DNA of 64,000 nt from Pseudomonadota bacterium (GTDB taxonomy: Bacteria; Pseudomonadota; Alphaproteobacteria; Rhizobiales; Xanthobacteraceae): positions 1 through 64,000 of the forward strand of contig JAEYRD010000151.1 in NCBI GenBank assembly GCA_023435725.1. The letters run 5' to 3'. Below, piece by piece: positions 44,140 to 54,574 of this stretch. The notes beneath the pieces were generated by a model. It was not told where the DNA came from, did not search any database, and was given only the letters and a program-made list of their open reading frames with translations. Positions within the stretch are counted from its first letter, which is position 1, and each line of letters starts with the position of its first letter. Both the position numbers and the translations under genes were made by a program.

Positions 44140-45567
44140 ATGCGGTTCCTGCCGGTGTTCCTCGATCTCAAGGCCGGTCCGGTGGTTCTCATCGGCGCGG
44201 GCGAGCTTTTGCGCGCGAAATTGCGCGTGCTTGCGGCGGCCGGCGCGCGCATTCGCGTGCATGCGATCGACGGCGATCACGACTTGAACCTCGGCTCCGA
44301 GGGCGCGGCGCCCATTGTTGAAGTGGCGGCGGGCGATCCGCTTGCGGCCGATCTTGCCGGCGTTATTGCCGTTGTCTGTGCGGGCGCGGGCGATGTCGGC
44401 GTTGCCATGTCGGTTCGTGCCAAGGCGCTCGGCCTGCCCGTCAACGTCATGGACGATCTCGAACATTCGAGCTTCATCTTCCCGGCGATCGTCGACCGCG
44501 GCGACGTGGTGGTCGCGGTCGGCACCGGTGGCACGTCACCGGTGGTGGCGCGTCGCGTGCGCGAGAAAATCGAGGCGCTGCTGCCAGCGCGTATCGGCGA
44601 GCTCGCTGAGTTCATTGGCGGCTTCCGCAAATCCATCAACGAGCGCATCGCCGAGTTTCCGCTGCGCCGCCGTTTCTGGGAGCGCATCATCGACGGTTCG
44701 ATCGGCGCCTCCGTGCTCGCCGGCCGCAAGGGCGAGGCCGATGCGGCGCTCAAGGCGATCTCCGATCTATCCGCGTTTGCGCGCGCCGACAAGCCTGAAG
44801 GCTCCGTTACGCTGGTCGGCGCCGGTCCGGGCGATCCCGATCTTCTCACCATCAAGGCGCTGCGCGCGCTCCAGGATGCCGACATCGTCTTCCACGACGA
44901 GCTGGTCTCGCCGGAAATTCTCGACCGCATCCGCCGCGACACCGCGCGCGTCCCGGTCGGCCGCCGCGTCGGCAAGCCCGGTATCGGCCAGGACGCGATC
45001 AACAAGCGCATGATCGAAGCCGCGCAATCCGGCCGGCGTGTCGTGCGGCTGAAGGGCGGCGATCCCTTCGTGTTCGGCCGCGGCGGCGAAGAGGTCGAAG
45101 CGCTGCGCGAAGCAGGCGTTGTCTATTCGATCGTTCCCGGCATCACCGCAGGGCTCGGCGGCGCCGCCGATTTCGAGGTACCGCTTACCTATCGTCATGA
45201 AGCGACCCACATTACTTTCCTCACCGCGCACAGGGCGCGCGACGCCGCGACGGTGGACTGGTCGACGCTGACCGATACGAAGATGACCGTCGTGGTCTAC
45301 ATGGGCATGACTGCGGCGCCCGCAATTCGCTCCGGCCTGCTTGCCGCCGGCCGTTCCCCGGAGACTCCGGTCGGCGTGTTCGCCCGCGTCACGCGTCCCG
45401 ATGCGCAGGGTGCGATCGGCACGCTGCGCGATCTGCCCGAACTGGTGCGGCGGACCAATGGCGGTCCCGCCATTCTCATCATCGGCGACGTGGTCCGGCA
45501 TGCCGGTTCGCTTCGCCGCCAAACACCCAAGCAAATCATCTCTGACCTCCTGGATGCTGCCGAATGA
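44140..45567 (+). CDS. cysG: Siroheme synthase CysG
   Basis: Multifunctional siroheme synthase of 475 residues. The N-terminal part (about 1-215) is the precorrin-2 dehydrogenase/ferrochelatase (Met8-like) domain with GAGELLRAKLRVL as a dinucleotide-binding segment. The C-terminal part (about 220-465) is uroporphyrinogen III methyltransferase, with VTLVGAGPGDPDLLTIKA and RLKGGDPFVFGRGGEE. It makes the siroheme that CysI needs. It overlaps the next gene by four bases (ATGA). Confidence 0.95.
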   Translation: MRFLPVFLDLKAGPVVLIGAGELLRAKLRVLAAAGARIRVHAIDGDHDLNLGSEGAAPIVEVAAGDPLAADLAGVIAVVCAGAGDVGVAMSVRAKALGLPVNVMDDLEHSSFIFPAIVDRGDVVVAVGTGGTSPVVARRVREKIEALLPARIGELAEFIGGFRKSINERIAEFPLRRRFWERIIDGSIGASVLAGRKGEADAALKAISDLSAFARADKPEGSVTLVGAGPGDPDLLTIKALRALQDADIVFHDELVSPEILDRIRRDTARVPVGRRVGKPGIGQDAINKRMIEAAQSGRRVVRLKGGDPFVFGRGGEEVEALREAGVVYSIVPGITAGLGGAADFEVPLTYRHEATHITFLTAHRARDAATVDWSTLTDTKMTVVVYMGMTAAPAIRSGLLAAGRSPETPVGVFARVTRPDAQGAIGTLRDLPELVRRTNGGPAILIIGDVVRHAGSLRRQTPKQIISDLLDAAE

Positions 45568-45872
45568 CCTCCCCTCTGCAACAAAAGTTGAAAATCACTG
45601 GTCCCTCGATTGTGACCGCCAACCGGACTTGGGACGGCGTCGTCGTGTATCGCACCGCCGCCAAGGACTGGTCCGTGGAACTGACTGATGCTGCGATCGT
45701 GCGAAACGCCGACGAAGCAAGAGCGTTGCTTGCCGAGGCCGTGGCCGATGACGTGGGTGCGATCGGTCCCTACATCGCGCCGGTGCAAGTCGACGAAGCA
45801 GGCAAGATCCTGCCCGGCAATCTGCGCGAGCAGATCCGCCGCGATGGCGTGACGATCGGCTTGCTGGTCTGA
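45564..45872 (+). CDS. DUF2849 protein linked to sulfite reductase
   Basis: Small protein of 102 residues. No signal, membrane helix or Cys is seen. The segments ANRTWDGVVVYRTAAKDWSV and DDVGAIGPYIAPVQVDE belong to DUF2849, a family I know from sulfite/nitrite reductase operons of alphaproteobacteria. It is translationally coupled to cysG and lies 28 bases before cysI. A role in CysI maturation or electron supply is inferred from context only. Confidence 0.82.
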   Translation: MTSPLQQKLKITGPSIVTANRTWDGVVVYRTAAKDWSVELTDAAIVRNADEARALLAEAVADDVGAIGPYIAPVQVDEAGKILPGNLREQIRRDGVTIGLLV

Positions 45873-45900
45873 TTGTTGGCAGAGCTGTAAGGCATTCTTC

Positions 45901-47556
45901 ATGTACGCTTACGACGAAATCGACCGCACGCTGGTCAACGAGCGCGTCTCTGAATTCCGCGACCAGGTGCAGCGCCGTCTCTCGGGCGAGCTGACCGAGG
46001 ATGAATTCAAGATGCTGCGCCTGCAGAATGGCGTCTATCTGCAACTGCACGCCTACATGTTCCGCGTCGCGATTCCCTACGGGACGTTGGCATCGAACCA
46101 GTTGCGGGCGCTCGCCCATGTCGCGCGCAAATACGACCGCGGTTACGGCCATTTCACCACGCGCCAGAATATCCAGTTCAACTGGATCAAGCTTTCGGAC
46201 CTGCCGGATGCGCTCGCCGATCTCGCCGAGGTCGGCATCCACGCGATGCAGACCTCCGGCAACAACATGCGCAACGTCACCTCGGACCAATGGGCCGGGG
46301 TTGCGCCCGGCGAGATCGAAGATCCCCGCATCTGGTCGGAACTGATCCGTCAGCACACCACGCTGCATCCGGAATTCTCCTTCCTGCCGCGCAAGTTCAA
46401 GATCGCGATCACCGCGTCGGACCACGACCGCGCCGCGATCAAGGTTCACGACATCGGCCTGCGTCTGGTCAAGAACGAGAAGGGCGAGACCGGCTTCGAG
46501 GTCCTAGTCGGCGGCGGTCTTGGCCGCACGCCGTTCATCGGCAAGACGATCAAGCACTTCGTTCATGGCCGCGATCTTCTGAGCTACATCGAGGCCATCC
46601 TGCGCGTCTACAACCAGTACGGCCGCCGCGACAACATCTACAAGGCGCGCATCAAGATCCTGGTGCACGAGCTTGGCATCGAAAAATTCTCGCGTGAGGT
46701 CGAGGAGGAGTGGCAGCATATCCGCAACTCCTCGCTTCAGATCGACGACGAGGTGATCGAGGACATCCGCTCGCGCTTCATCTATCCGGCGTATGAGAAA
46801 CTGCCGCACATGCCGGACGAGCTGCGTCAGGCCGCGGCCGATGCGGACTTCGAGGCATGGCGCAAGAACTCGGTGTCTCCGCACAAGGTCCAGGGCTATT
46901 CCATCGTCACGATCTCGCTGAAGCCGATCGGCGCACCTCCGGGTGATGCCACTGCCGAGCAGATGGATGCGCTGGCCGATCTCGCCGACAAATACTCCTT
47001 CGGTGAGATCCGCGTCGGCCACGAACAGAACCTCGCGCTCCCGCACGTCGCCAAGCGCGACCTGCCGGCGCTGTGGAAGGCGCTCGACAAGCTCGGGCTT
47101 GCGACGCCGAACGTCAATCTGATCACCGACATCATCGCCTGCCCCGGGCTCGATTATTGCTCGCTGGCGAATGCGCGCTCGATTCCGATCGCGCAGGAGT
47201 TGACTAGGCGCTTCGCCAATCACGAGCTCGCCAATCTGATCGGCCGGCTGCACATCAACATCTCCGGCTGCATCAACGCCTGCGGCCATCACCATGTCGG
47301 CCACATCGGTATTCTCGGCGTCGAGAAGAACGGCGAAGAGGTCTACCAGATTACCATCGGCGGCCGTGCCGACGAGAGCGCCGCGCTCGGCAATCTGATC
47401 GGCCCCGGCGTCAAGTTCGACGAAGTCGCCGACGTCATCGAGGACATCGTGGAAGCCTATCTCGCGCTGCGCGAGCGCCCGGAGGAGTTGTTCATCGACA
47501 CGGTGAAGCGCCTCGGCGTCGAACCCTTCAAGGAGCGCGTCTATGCCACTCGTTAA
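45901..47556 (+). CDS. cysI: Assimilatory sulfite reductase (nitrite/sulfite reductase family)
   Basis: Siroheme-Fe4S4 reductase of 551 residues that converts sulfite to sulfide. The cluster ligands are Cys414 and Cys420 (ACPGLDYCS) and Cys457 and Cys461 (ISGCINACGHH). The ferredoxin-like half domains are present, with GHFTTRQNIQFNWI near residue 85. No CysJ flavoprotein is nearby, so electrons likely come from ferredoxin or another donor. Its family also includes nitrite reductases; the cysG, DUF934 and cysH context favours sulfite. It overlaps the next gene by 14 bases. Confidence 0.93.
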   Translation: MYAYDEIDRTLVNERVSEFRDQVQRRLSGELTEDEFKMLRLQNGVYLQLHAYMFRVAIPYGTLASNQLRALAHVARKYDRGYGHFTTRQNIQFNWIKLSDLPDALADLAEVGIHAMQTSGNNMRNVTSDQWAGVAPGEIEDPRIWSELIRQHTTLHPEFSFLPRKFKIAITASDHDRAAIKVHDIGLRLVKNEKGETGFEVLVGGGLGRTPFIGKTIKHFVHGRDLLSYIEAILRVYNQYGRRDNIYKARIKILVHELGIEKFSREVEEEWQHIRNSSLQIDDEVIEDIRSRFIYPAYEKLPHMPDELRQAAADADFEAWRKNSVSPHKVQGYSIVTISLKPIGAPPGDATAEQMDALADLADKYSFGEIRVGHEQNLALPHVAKRDLPALWKALDKLGLATPNVNLITDIIACPGLDYCSLANARSIPIAQELTRRFANHELANLIGRLHINISGCINACGHHHVGHIGILGVEKNGEEVYQITIGGRADESAALGNLIGPGVKFDEVADVIEDIVEAYLALRERPEELFIDTVKRLGVEPFKERVYATR

Positions 47557-48058
47557 CGGCGGAAAGATCGTCGACGACAGCTTCGTCAAGCTTGCCGTCG
47601 ACACACCGCTGCCGGAGGGCGGCGACATCCTGGTGCCGGCCGAACGCTTCATCGGCGACGCGGATGCGTTGCTCAAGCGTGCCGGCAAGGTCGGCGTGAT
47701 CTGGCCGAACAACCGCGATATCGACGAGCTCGTGCCGTATCTCGGCAAGGTCGCAGCCGTTGCGCTGGTGTTCCCGAGCTTCCGTGATGGACGCGCCTAC
47801 AGCCAGGCGCGGCTGCTGCGCGAGCGTTACAATTACCGCGGCGAATTGCGCGCGACCGGCCAGATCCTCCGCGACCAGTTCGTGTTCATGCTGCGCGCCG
47901 GCTTCGACTCATTCGAGGTGAAAAAGCAGGCCGACGCGGAAGCCTTCATGCTGACTGCCAAGCGCTATTCGGTGTTCTATCAGCCGACCGGCGACGGTCG
48001 CATCACGGCGCTGCACCGACGCATGCAGTTGCGTCACTCGGAAGGTGTCGGCACGTGA
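47543..48058 (+). CDS. DUF934 protein linked to sulfite reductase
   Basis: Protein of 171 residues of DUF934. Characteristic segments are VGVIWPNNRDIDELVPYLGKV, VFPSFRDGRAYSQARLLRERY and GELRATGQILRDQ. No membrane helix or cofactor motif is visible. It is nearly always found with sulfite reductase and CysH in proteobacteria, and here it overlaps both cysI (14 bases) and cysH (4 bases). Its exact role is not known to me. Confidence 0.88.
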   Translation: MPLVNGGKIVDDSFVKLAVDTPLPEGGDILVPAERFIGDADALLKRAGKVGVIWPNNRDIDELVPYLGKVAAVALVFPSFRDGRAYSQARLLRERYNYRGELRATGQILRDQFVFMLRAGFDSFEVKKQADAEAFMLTAKRYSVFYQPTGDGRITALHRRMQLRHSEGVGT

Positions 48059-48780
48059 ACGCAATCGCGGCTCAGATCTCCTCCGTCTCTGTGCTGCCTT
48101 CGGCGGAGGAGCTCGATCGTGACTTGCGCGATGCCTCGCCCGCGGAAGTCATCGCTGCGGCACTGAGGACCGTCGGGCGCGAGAAGCTTGCGCTGGTGTC
48201 GTCTTTCGGCACGGAATCGGCGACGCTTCTCAAGGTCATGGCGGATGTCGATCCGGCGATCCCGGTGATCTTTCTCGACACCGGCTGGCTGTTCGAGGAG
48301 ACGCTTGCCTATCGCGACACGCTGATCGCAACGCTCGGATTGAAGGATGTCCGTTCGATCAAGCCGGCCGAGGAGACGCTGTCGCGCGAGGATCCCGACC
48401 GCGACCTCTGGTTCTCCGATCCCGACGCCTGCTGCCGTATCCGTAAAGTGGAACCGCTGTCTCGCGCGCTAAAGCCGTTCTCGGCCTGGCTCAACGGCCG
48501 CAAGCGCTTCCAGGGCAATGCGCGGGCCGAAATTCCGGTGGTCGAGGACGACGGCGCGCGGTTGAAATTCAACCCCTTCGTCAACGTCACGCGCGAGGAA
48601 CTCGAAGCGATCTTCGTCCGCGCCAAATTGCCGCGTCATCCGCTGGCGGAGTCCGGTTTCCTGTCGGTTGGGTGTATGCCTTGCACGAGCAGAACGGCCG
48701 AAGGCGAGGATGCACGCGCCGGTCGCTGGCGCGGGCGAGCGAAGACAGAATGCGGCATCCACACGATGAAGACTTCGTAG
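48055..48780 (+). CDS. cysH: Phosphoadenylyl/adenylyl-sulfate reductase CysH
   Basis: CysH of 241 residues starting at GTG that overlaps the DUF934 stop (GTGA). The PP-loop-like SSFGTESATLLKVM and the segment FLDTGWLFEET are present. Two Cys pairs, DACCRIRKVEPL and GCMPCTSR, match the Fe4S4 ligands of APS reductases, so the substrate is likely APS rather than PAPS. The C-terminal ECGIH holds the catalytic Cys. Thioredoxin or glutaredoxin would serve as reductant. It ends the cysG-cysH operon. Confidence 0.94.
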   Translation: MNAIAAQISSVSVLPSAEELDRDLRDASPAEVIAAALRTVGREKLALVSSFGTESATLLKVMADVDPAIPVIFLDTGWLFEETLAYRDTLIATLGLKDVRSIKPAEETLSREDPDRDLWFSDPDACCRIRKVEPLSRALKPFSAWLNGRKRFQGNARAEIPVVEDDGARLKFNPFVNVTREELEAIFVRAKLPRHPLAESGFLSVGCMPCTSRTAEGEDARAGRWRGRAKTECGIHTMKTS

Positions 48781-48904
48781 CACAGTCGAGCTGCAACGCC
48801 GCAAACAAGAAAATCCGGTTCCGTTGACTTGAGAACGTTTCGCCCTGAGTTATGCCGGCATGCCATCGACGGCGCCGGTGCCGTCGAGGTGAATGGAGAT
48901 GGAC

Positions 48905-49894
48905 ATGATGCGCCGTATCGTTCCGCTCGCGGCAGGACTCCTCTGGGCAAGCTCGGCTCTCGCCGCTGACGTGAACCTGTTGAACGTGTCGTACGATCCG
49001 ACGCGCGAGCTCTATGTCGAGTTCAACAAGGCGTTCGCGACCGCCTATCAGAAGGAGACCGGCAAGAGCGTCGAGATCAAGCAGTCGCACGGCGGCAGCG
49101 GATCGCAGGCGCGCGCCGTGATCGACGGATTGCAGGCCGATGTGGTGACGCTCGCGCTCGCCTATGACATCGATGCCATCGCGGCCAAGGGCCTCATCGC
49201 GGCCGACTGGCAGAAGCGCCTGCCGCAGAATTCATCGCCGTATACGTCGACCATCGTGTTCCTGGTGCGCAAGGGCAATCCGAAGGGCATCAAGGACTGG
49301 GACGATCTGCTCAAGCCGGGCGTTGCCGTGATCACGCCGAACCCGAAGACGTCGGGCGGCGCGCGCTGGAACTATCTGGCGGCGTGGGGCTTCGCGCAGA
49401 AGAAATACGGCTCGGCCGACAAGGCCAAGGACTTCATCGGAAAGCTCTATCAGCAGGTGCCGGTGCTCGATACCGGTGCGCGCGGCGCAACCGTGACCTT
49501 CGTCGAGCGCGGCGTCGGCGACGTGCTGCTTGCCTGGGAGAACGAGGCCTACCTCGCGCTGAAGGAATTCGGTCCGGAGAAATTCCAGATCGTGGCGCCG
49601 CCGCAATCGATCCTCGCCGAGCCGCCGGTCGCGATCGTCGACAAGGTTGCCGACAAGAAGGGCACCCGCAACGCCGCCGATGCCTACCTCCAGTACTGGT
49701 ACACCAAGGAAGGTCAGGAGATCGCCGCGCGCAACTTCTACCGTCCGCGGGATGCCGAGATTGCCAAAAAGTACGAAAACTCCTTCGCAAAGGTCGAGTT
49801 GTTCACGATCGACGACGTTTTCGGCGGCTGGACCAAGGCACAGAAGGAACATTTTGCCGACGGCGGCGTCTTTGATCAGATCTACAAGAACTGA
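48905..49894 (+). CDS. sbp: Periplasmic sulfate-binding protein
   Basis: Sulfate/thiosulfate-binding protein of 329 residues. The signal peptide ends at ALAAD. The mature protein has the family start VNLLNVSYDPTRELY and the motif SHGGSGSQARAVIDGLQADVVTLALA, which holds the sulfate-contacting residues. I chose the ATG at 48905, six bases after GGAG; 48893 would add four residues. It delivers sulfate to CysT/CysW. CysT starts 36 bases downstream. A 124-base region before it could hold its own promoter (TTGACT...GTTATG). Confidence 0.93.
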   Translation: MMRRIVPLAAGLLWASSALAADVNLLNVSYDPTRELYVEFNKAFATAYQKETGKSVEIKQSHGGSGSQARAVIDGLQADVVTLALAYDIDAIAAKGLIAADWQKRLPQNSSPYTSTIVFLVRKGNPKGIKDWDDLLKPGVAVITPNPKTSGGARWNYLAAWGFAQKKYGSADKAKDFIGKLYQQVPVLDTGARGATVTFVERGVGDVLLAWENEAYLALKEFGPEKFQIVAPPQSILAEPPVAIVDKVADKKGTRNAADAYLQYWYTKEGQEIAARNFYRPRDAEIAKKYENSFAKVELFTIDDVFGGWTKAQKEHFADGGVFDQIYKN

Positions 49895-49930
49895 TCGGGC
49901 GCTGTCGAAGGGGCTTTAACAGGGGGCCTG

Positions 49931-50767
49931 GTGAGCGTAATCGCAGCACGACGCCGGACATTGCCGGGCTTCGGTCTCACGATGGGACTGACGCTGTCCT
50001 GGTTGTCCGTCATCATCCTGATTCCGCTCGCCGGCCTGTTCCTGAAGTCGTTCGAACTGAGCCCCGAGCAGTTCTGGGCCATCCTCTCCAGCCGCCGCAC
50101 CCTGAATGCGCTCCGCGTCTCCTTCGGGCTCGCCTTTGCGGCGGCCTGCGTCAATCTGGTGATGGGCAGCATCATCGTCTGGGCGCTGGTGCGCTATCGC
50201 TTTCCGGGCCGGCGGCTGTTCGACGCCATCGTCGACGTGCCCTTTGCGCTGCCGACGGCTGTTGCCGGCGTCGCGCTGACCTCGCTGTTCGCGGAGAAGG
50301 GCTGGCTGGGCGCGCCGCTCGCGGCGCTCGGCATCAAGGTGGCGTTCACGCCGCTCGGCATCTTCATCGCCATGATCTTCATCGGCATCCCCTTCGTGGT
50401 GCGCACGGTGCAGCCCGTGCTCCAGGATCTCGACCCCGAGATCGAGGAGGCCGCGGGCAGCCTCGGAGCGAGCCGCTGGCAGACCATCATTCGCGTGATC
50501 CTGCCTTCGCTGGCCCCGGCGCTGCTCACCGGCCTCGCGCTCGCCTTCGCCCGCGCCGTCGGTGAATACGGCTCGGTGATCTTCATCGCCGGCAATCTGC
50601 CGAATGTGTCCGAGATCGCGCCGCTCCTGATCGTGATCCGTCTCTCCGAATTCCGCTACGCCGATGCGACCGCCATCGCGGTGGTCATGCTCGTCGTCTC
50701 CTTCGTCATCATCTTTGCCGTCAACCGGCTCCAGCGCTGGGCGCAGAGCCGGATACCGGCGCGTTGA
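49931..50767 (+). CDS. cysT: Sulfate ABC transporter permease CysT
   Basis: Permease of 278 residues starting at GTG with AGGGGG upstream. It has about six hydrophobic helices and the EAA loop (EEAAGSLGASRWQTIIRVILP) that docks on CysA. PFALPTAVAGVALTSLF is typical of CysT (CysU). It pairs with CysW, which starts ten bases after its stop. Confidence 0.94.
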   Translation: MSVIAARRRTLPGFGLTMGLTLSWLSVIILIPLAGLFLKSFELSPEQFWAILSSRRTLNALRVSFGLAFAAACVNLVMGSIIVWALVRYRFPGRRLFDAIVDVPFALPTAVAGVALTSLFAEKGWLGAPLAALGIKVAFTPLGIFIAMIFIGIPFVVRTVQPVLQDLDPEIEEAAGSLGASRWQTIIRVILPSLAPALLTGLALAFARAVGEYGSVIFIAGNLPNVSEIAPLLIVIRLSEFRYADATAIAVVMLVVSFVIIFAVNRLQRWAQSRIPAR

Positions 50768-50777
50768 GGTGGATGCG

Positions 50778-51678
50778 ATGACGATGCAGATCGCAGAATC
50801 CGTTTCGCTGGCCTCGCCGGATGCGCGCGCGCGTGCGCAAGCCGCTGCAGCGCACGACAACCTTCGGACCGAGCCGCGGGCGGTCCGCATCGTCATCATC
50901 GCGCTGGCGATGATTTTTCTCTCCGTCTTCGTCGTGCTGCCGCTGGTCGTCGTATTCGCGCAAGCGTTCTCGAAAGGCATTCTCGCTTATCTCGCCGCGC
51001 TCGCCGAGCCGGAGGCGCTGGCTGCGATCCGGCTGACGTTGCTGGTCGCGGCGATCTCGGTCGGCCTCAATCTCGTATTCGGCCTGGTCGCCGCATGGGC
51101 CATCGCCAAGTTCGAGTTCAAGGGCAAGACTTTCCTGATCACGCTGATCGACCTGCCGTTCTCGGTGAGCCCGGTGATCTCGGGTCTCGTCTTCGTGCTG
51201 CTGTTCGGCGCGCAGGGTTATTTCGGCGGCTGGCTGCGCGATCACGACATCCAGATCCTGTTCGCAGTCCCCGGCATCGCGCTCGCCACCACCTTCGTCA
51301 CCTTCCCGTTCGTGGCGCGCGCGCTGATTCCCCTGATGCAGGAGCAGGGCACGCAGGAGGAGGAGGCTGCGACATCGCTCGGCGCCTCGGGCCTTCAGAC
51401 CTTCTTCCGCGTCACGCTGCCCAACATCAAATGGGGCGTGCTGTACGGCGTCCTGCTCTGCAATGCGCGCGCGATGGGCGAGTTCGGCGCGGTCTCGGTC
51501 GTCTCCGGCCACATCCGCGGCGAGACCAACACCATGCCGCTGCTCGTCGAAATTCTCTACAACGAGTATCAGTTCGTCGCGGCGTTCGCGATCGCCTCGC
51601 TGCTGGCGATGCTGGCGCTGATCACGCTGATCGCAAAGACCGTTCTCGAACGTCATCTCGACGAAGGACAAGACGCCC

Positions 51679-51689
<11 letters not shown>
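50778..51689 (+). CDS. cysW: Sulfate ABC transporter permease CysW
   Basis: Permease of 303 residues from ATG 50778, preceded by GAGGTGG. A hydrophilic N terminus of about 45 residues leads to six helices; the EAA loop reads EEEAATSLGASGLQTFFRVTLP. The patterns PFSVSPVISGLVFVLLFG and ARAMGEFGAVSVVSGHIRG identify CysW. It overlaps cysA by 11 bases. Confidence 0.94.
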
Positions 51690-52716
<1,027 letters not shown>

Positions 52717-52807
52717 GCCCTTCCATCGGGGCAAATTTTCCTAAATATTCACCTTTCAGCCACGGTTGGTATGCAACAACGGCGCCTCATTTTGGGGGCT
52801 CCTGCAC

Positions 52808-53311
52808 ATGCGCGCTGCGGCCGCAATACTCATCACTTTGCTTCTTGCCGGCTGCGCCGGCAACGAAGCGCCGGTCCAGCAGCCGTCCATGTATGCGGAC
52901 ATGTCGGTCCCGGGCTCCAGGCTCGATGCGCAGGCAGCCGCGATCATGATCTCGCAATACCGCCAGAATAACGGGCTCGGCACCGTCGTCATCGATCCCG
53001 ACCTGATGCGGCTCGCCGAATCCCAGTCCGGCGCCATGGCGGCGGCCAACAAGATGGACCATGACGTCCGCGCGCCCCTGGCCAAGCGGCTGAGCGCCGG
53101 CGGCTATCCGGCCACCGTGGCGGTCGAGAACATCTCGGCCGGCTATCATACGCTGGCGGAAGCGTTTTCCGGCTGGCGCGACTCGCCTCCGCACCGCGCC
53201 AACATGCTCAAGAGCGGTGTCACAAAATTGGGCATAGCGGCGAGCTACGCTCCGGGCACCAAGTACAAGGTGTTCTGGACCATGATCCTGGCGTCGACGG
53301 ACCAGCGATAA
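52808..53311 (+). CDS. CAP/SCP domain lipoprotein
   Basis: Protein of 167 residues from ATG 52808. A lipobox LLLAGC near residue 17 predicts a lipoprotein. The CAP (SCP/PR-1, YkwD-like) domain follows, with AENISAGYHTLAEAFSGWRDSPPHRANML, which holds the conserved Glu and the second His of the CAP cavity; the first His is likely in KMDHDV. Bacterial members are poorly understood. No operon partner is evident. Confidence 0.87.
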   Translation: MRAAAAILITLLLAGCAGNEAPVQQPSMYADMSVPGSRLDAQAAAIMISQYRQNNGLGTVVIDPDLMRLAESQSGAMAAANKMDHDVRAPLAKRLSAGGYPATVAVENISAGYHTLAEAFSGWRDSPPHRANMLKSGVTKLGIAASYAPGTKYKVFWTMILASTDQR

Positions 53312-53398
53312 GCCAGACTTGATCCCGGGATGCATTGACGCCGCGGCAGACTGTCGCCACGGTGGCTCGCGTTTTGCGCTTTTGTTAATGTCCCCTGC

Positions 53399-54574
53399 AT
53401 GACCGATCATAGCCCGGAAGTCGCAACAGTCCCCGCGAAGGCGCAGCGCGTCCTGGTTCTCCAGGGCGGCGGTGCGCTCGGCTCCTATCAGGCCGGCGCC
53501 TACCAGTCGCTGTGCCATTTCGGCTTCGAGCCGGAGTGGGTTGCCGGCATTTCGATCGGCGCCGTCAACGCCGCCATCATCGCCGGCAACGAGGGGCAGA
53601 CACGCGTCGATCGGCTCAAGGAATTCTGGGAGATGGTCTCCGCGCCGGTGCCGTGGAAGCCGATCGGCAAGAGCGACCACAGCCGCGAGCTGTTCAATTC
53701 GACCAGCGCGGCGCTGATCGCGACCTTCGGCGTGCCCGGCTTCTTCGTGCCGCGCGTCCCCCCCGCGCCGCTCTGGCCTCCCGGCAGCCGGCAGGCCGAG
53801 AGCTATTACGACACCGCGCCGTTGAAGAAGACGCTGGAGCGCCTCGTCGATTTCGACCGTATCAACGACTTGAAAACGCGGCTCTCGGTCGGCGCAGTCA
53901 GCGTCACCTCCGGCAACTTCAAATACTTCGACAATTACGAGTTCAAGAAGCTCGGCAAGAAGATCGGCCCGGAGCACATCATGGCCTCCGGTGCGCTGCC
54001 GCCCGGCTTTCCCGCCGTCACGATCGACGGCGAGCCCTACTGGGACGGCGGCATTGCCTCCAACACGCCGCTCGACTACGTGCTCGACGCCGAGGTCGAT
54101 CGCGACATGCTGATCTTCCAGGTCGACCTGTTTTCCGCGCGCGGTGACTTGCCGACGTCGCTGCTCGAAGCTGCCGAGCGCGAGAAGGACATCCGCTATT
54201 CCAGCCGCACCCGGATGAACACCGACAAGAACAAGCAGTTGCACAATACTCGCAGGGCGCTGCGTGACCTGATCGGCAAGCTGCCGGATTATCTCAAGAA
54301 CGATCCGTCGGTCGAGATCCTGTCCAAGGCGGCGCGCGAAAGCACCGTCACGGTGGTGCACCTGATCTACCGCAGCAAGAACTACGAATCCTCGTCCAAG
54401 GATTACGACTTCTCGCACGTGGCCATGGTCGAGCATTGGGAAGCCGGCGTGCGCGACGTGCATCTGTCGATGCGCCACAAGGACTGGCTCGAGAAGCCGC
54501 AGTCCGGCGAGACCATGGTGACCTACGATCTCACGGGGGACGTCACCGCGCCCCCGGCAAAAAGGAGCGAATAA
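53399..54574 (+). CDS. Patatin-like phospholipase with DUF3734 tail
   Basis: Patatin-family acyl hydrolase of 391 residues. The oxyanion loop LQGGGALGSYQAG, the nucleophile motif GISIGA (GxSxG) and the catalytic Asp in YWDGGIASN are present. The C-terminal 120 residues are of DUF3734 type. No signal peptide is seen, so it is cytoplasmic or peripheral. It is followed with no gap by a 3-hydroxybutyrate dehydrogenase gene, which hints at a part in polyhydroxybutyrate or lipid turnover; this is inference. Confidence 0.9.
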   Translation: MTDHSPEVATVPAKAQRVLVLQGGGALGSYQAGAYQSLCHFGFEPEWVAGISIGAVNAAIIAGNEGQTRVDRLKEFWEMVSAPVPWKPIGKSDHSRELFNSTSAALIATFGVPGFFVPRVPPAPLWPPGSRQAESYYDTAPLKKTLERLVDFDRINDLKTRLSVGAVSVTSGNFKYFDNYEFKKLGKKIGPEHIMASGALPPGFPAVTIDGEPYWDGGIASNTPLDYVLDAEVDRDMLIFQVDLFSARGDLPTSLLEAAEREKDIRYSSRTRMNTDKNKQLHNTRRALRDLIGKLPDYLKNDPSVEILSKAARESTVTVVHLIYRSKNYESSSKDYDFSHVAMVEHWEAGVRDVHLSMRHKDWLEKPQSGETMVTYDLTGDVTAPPAKRSE

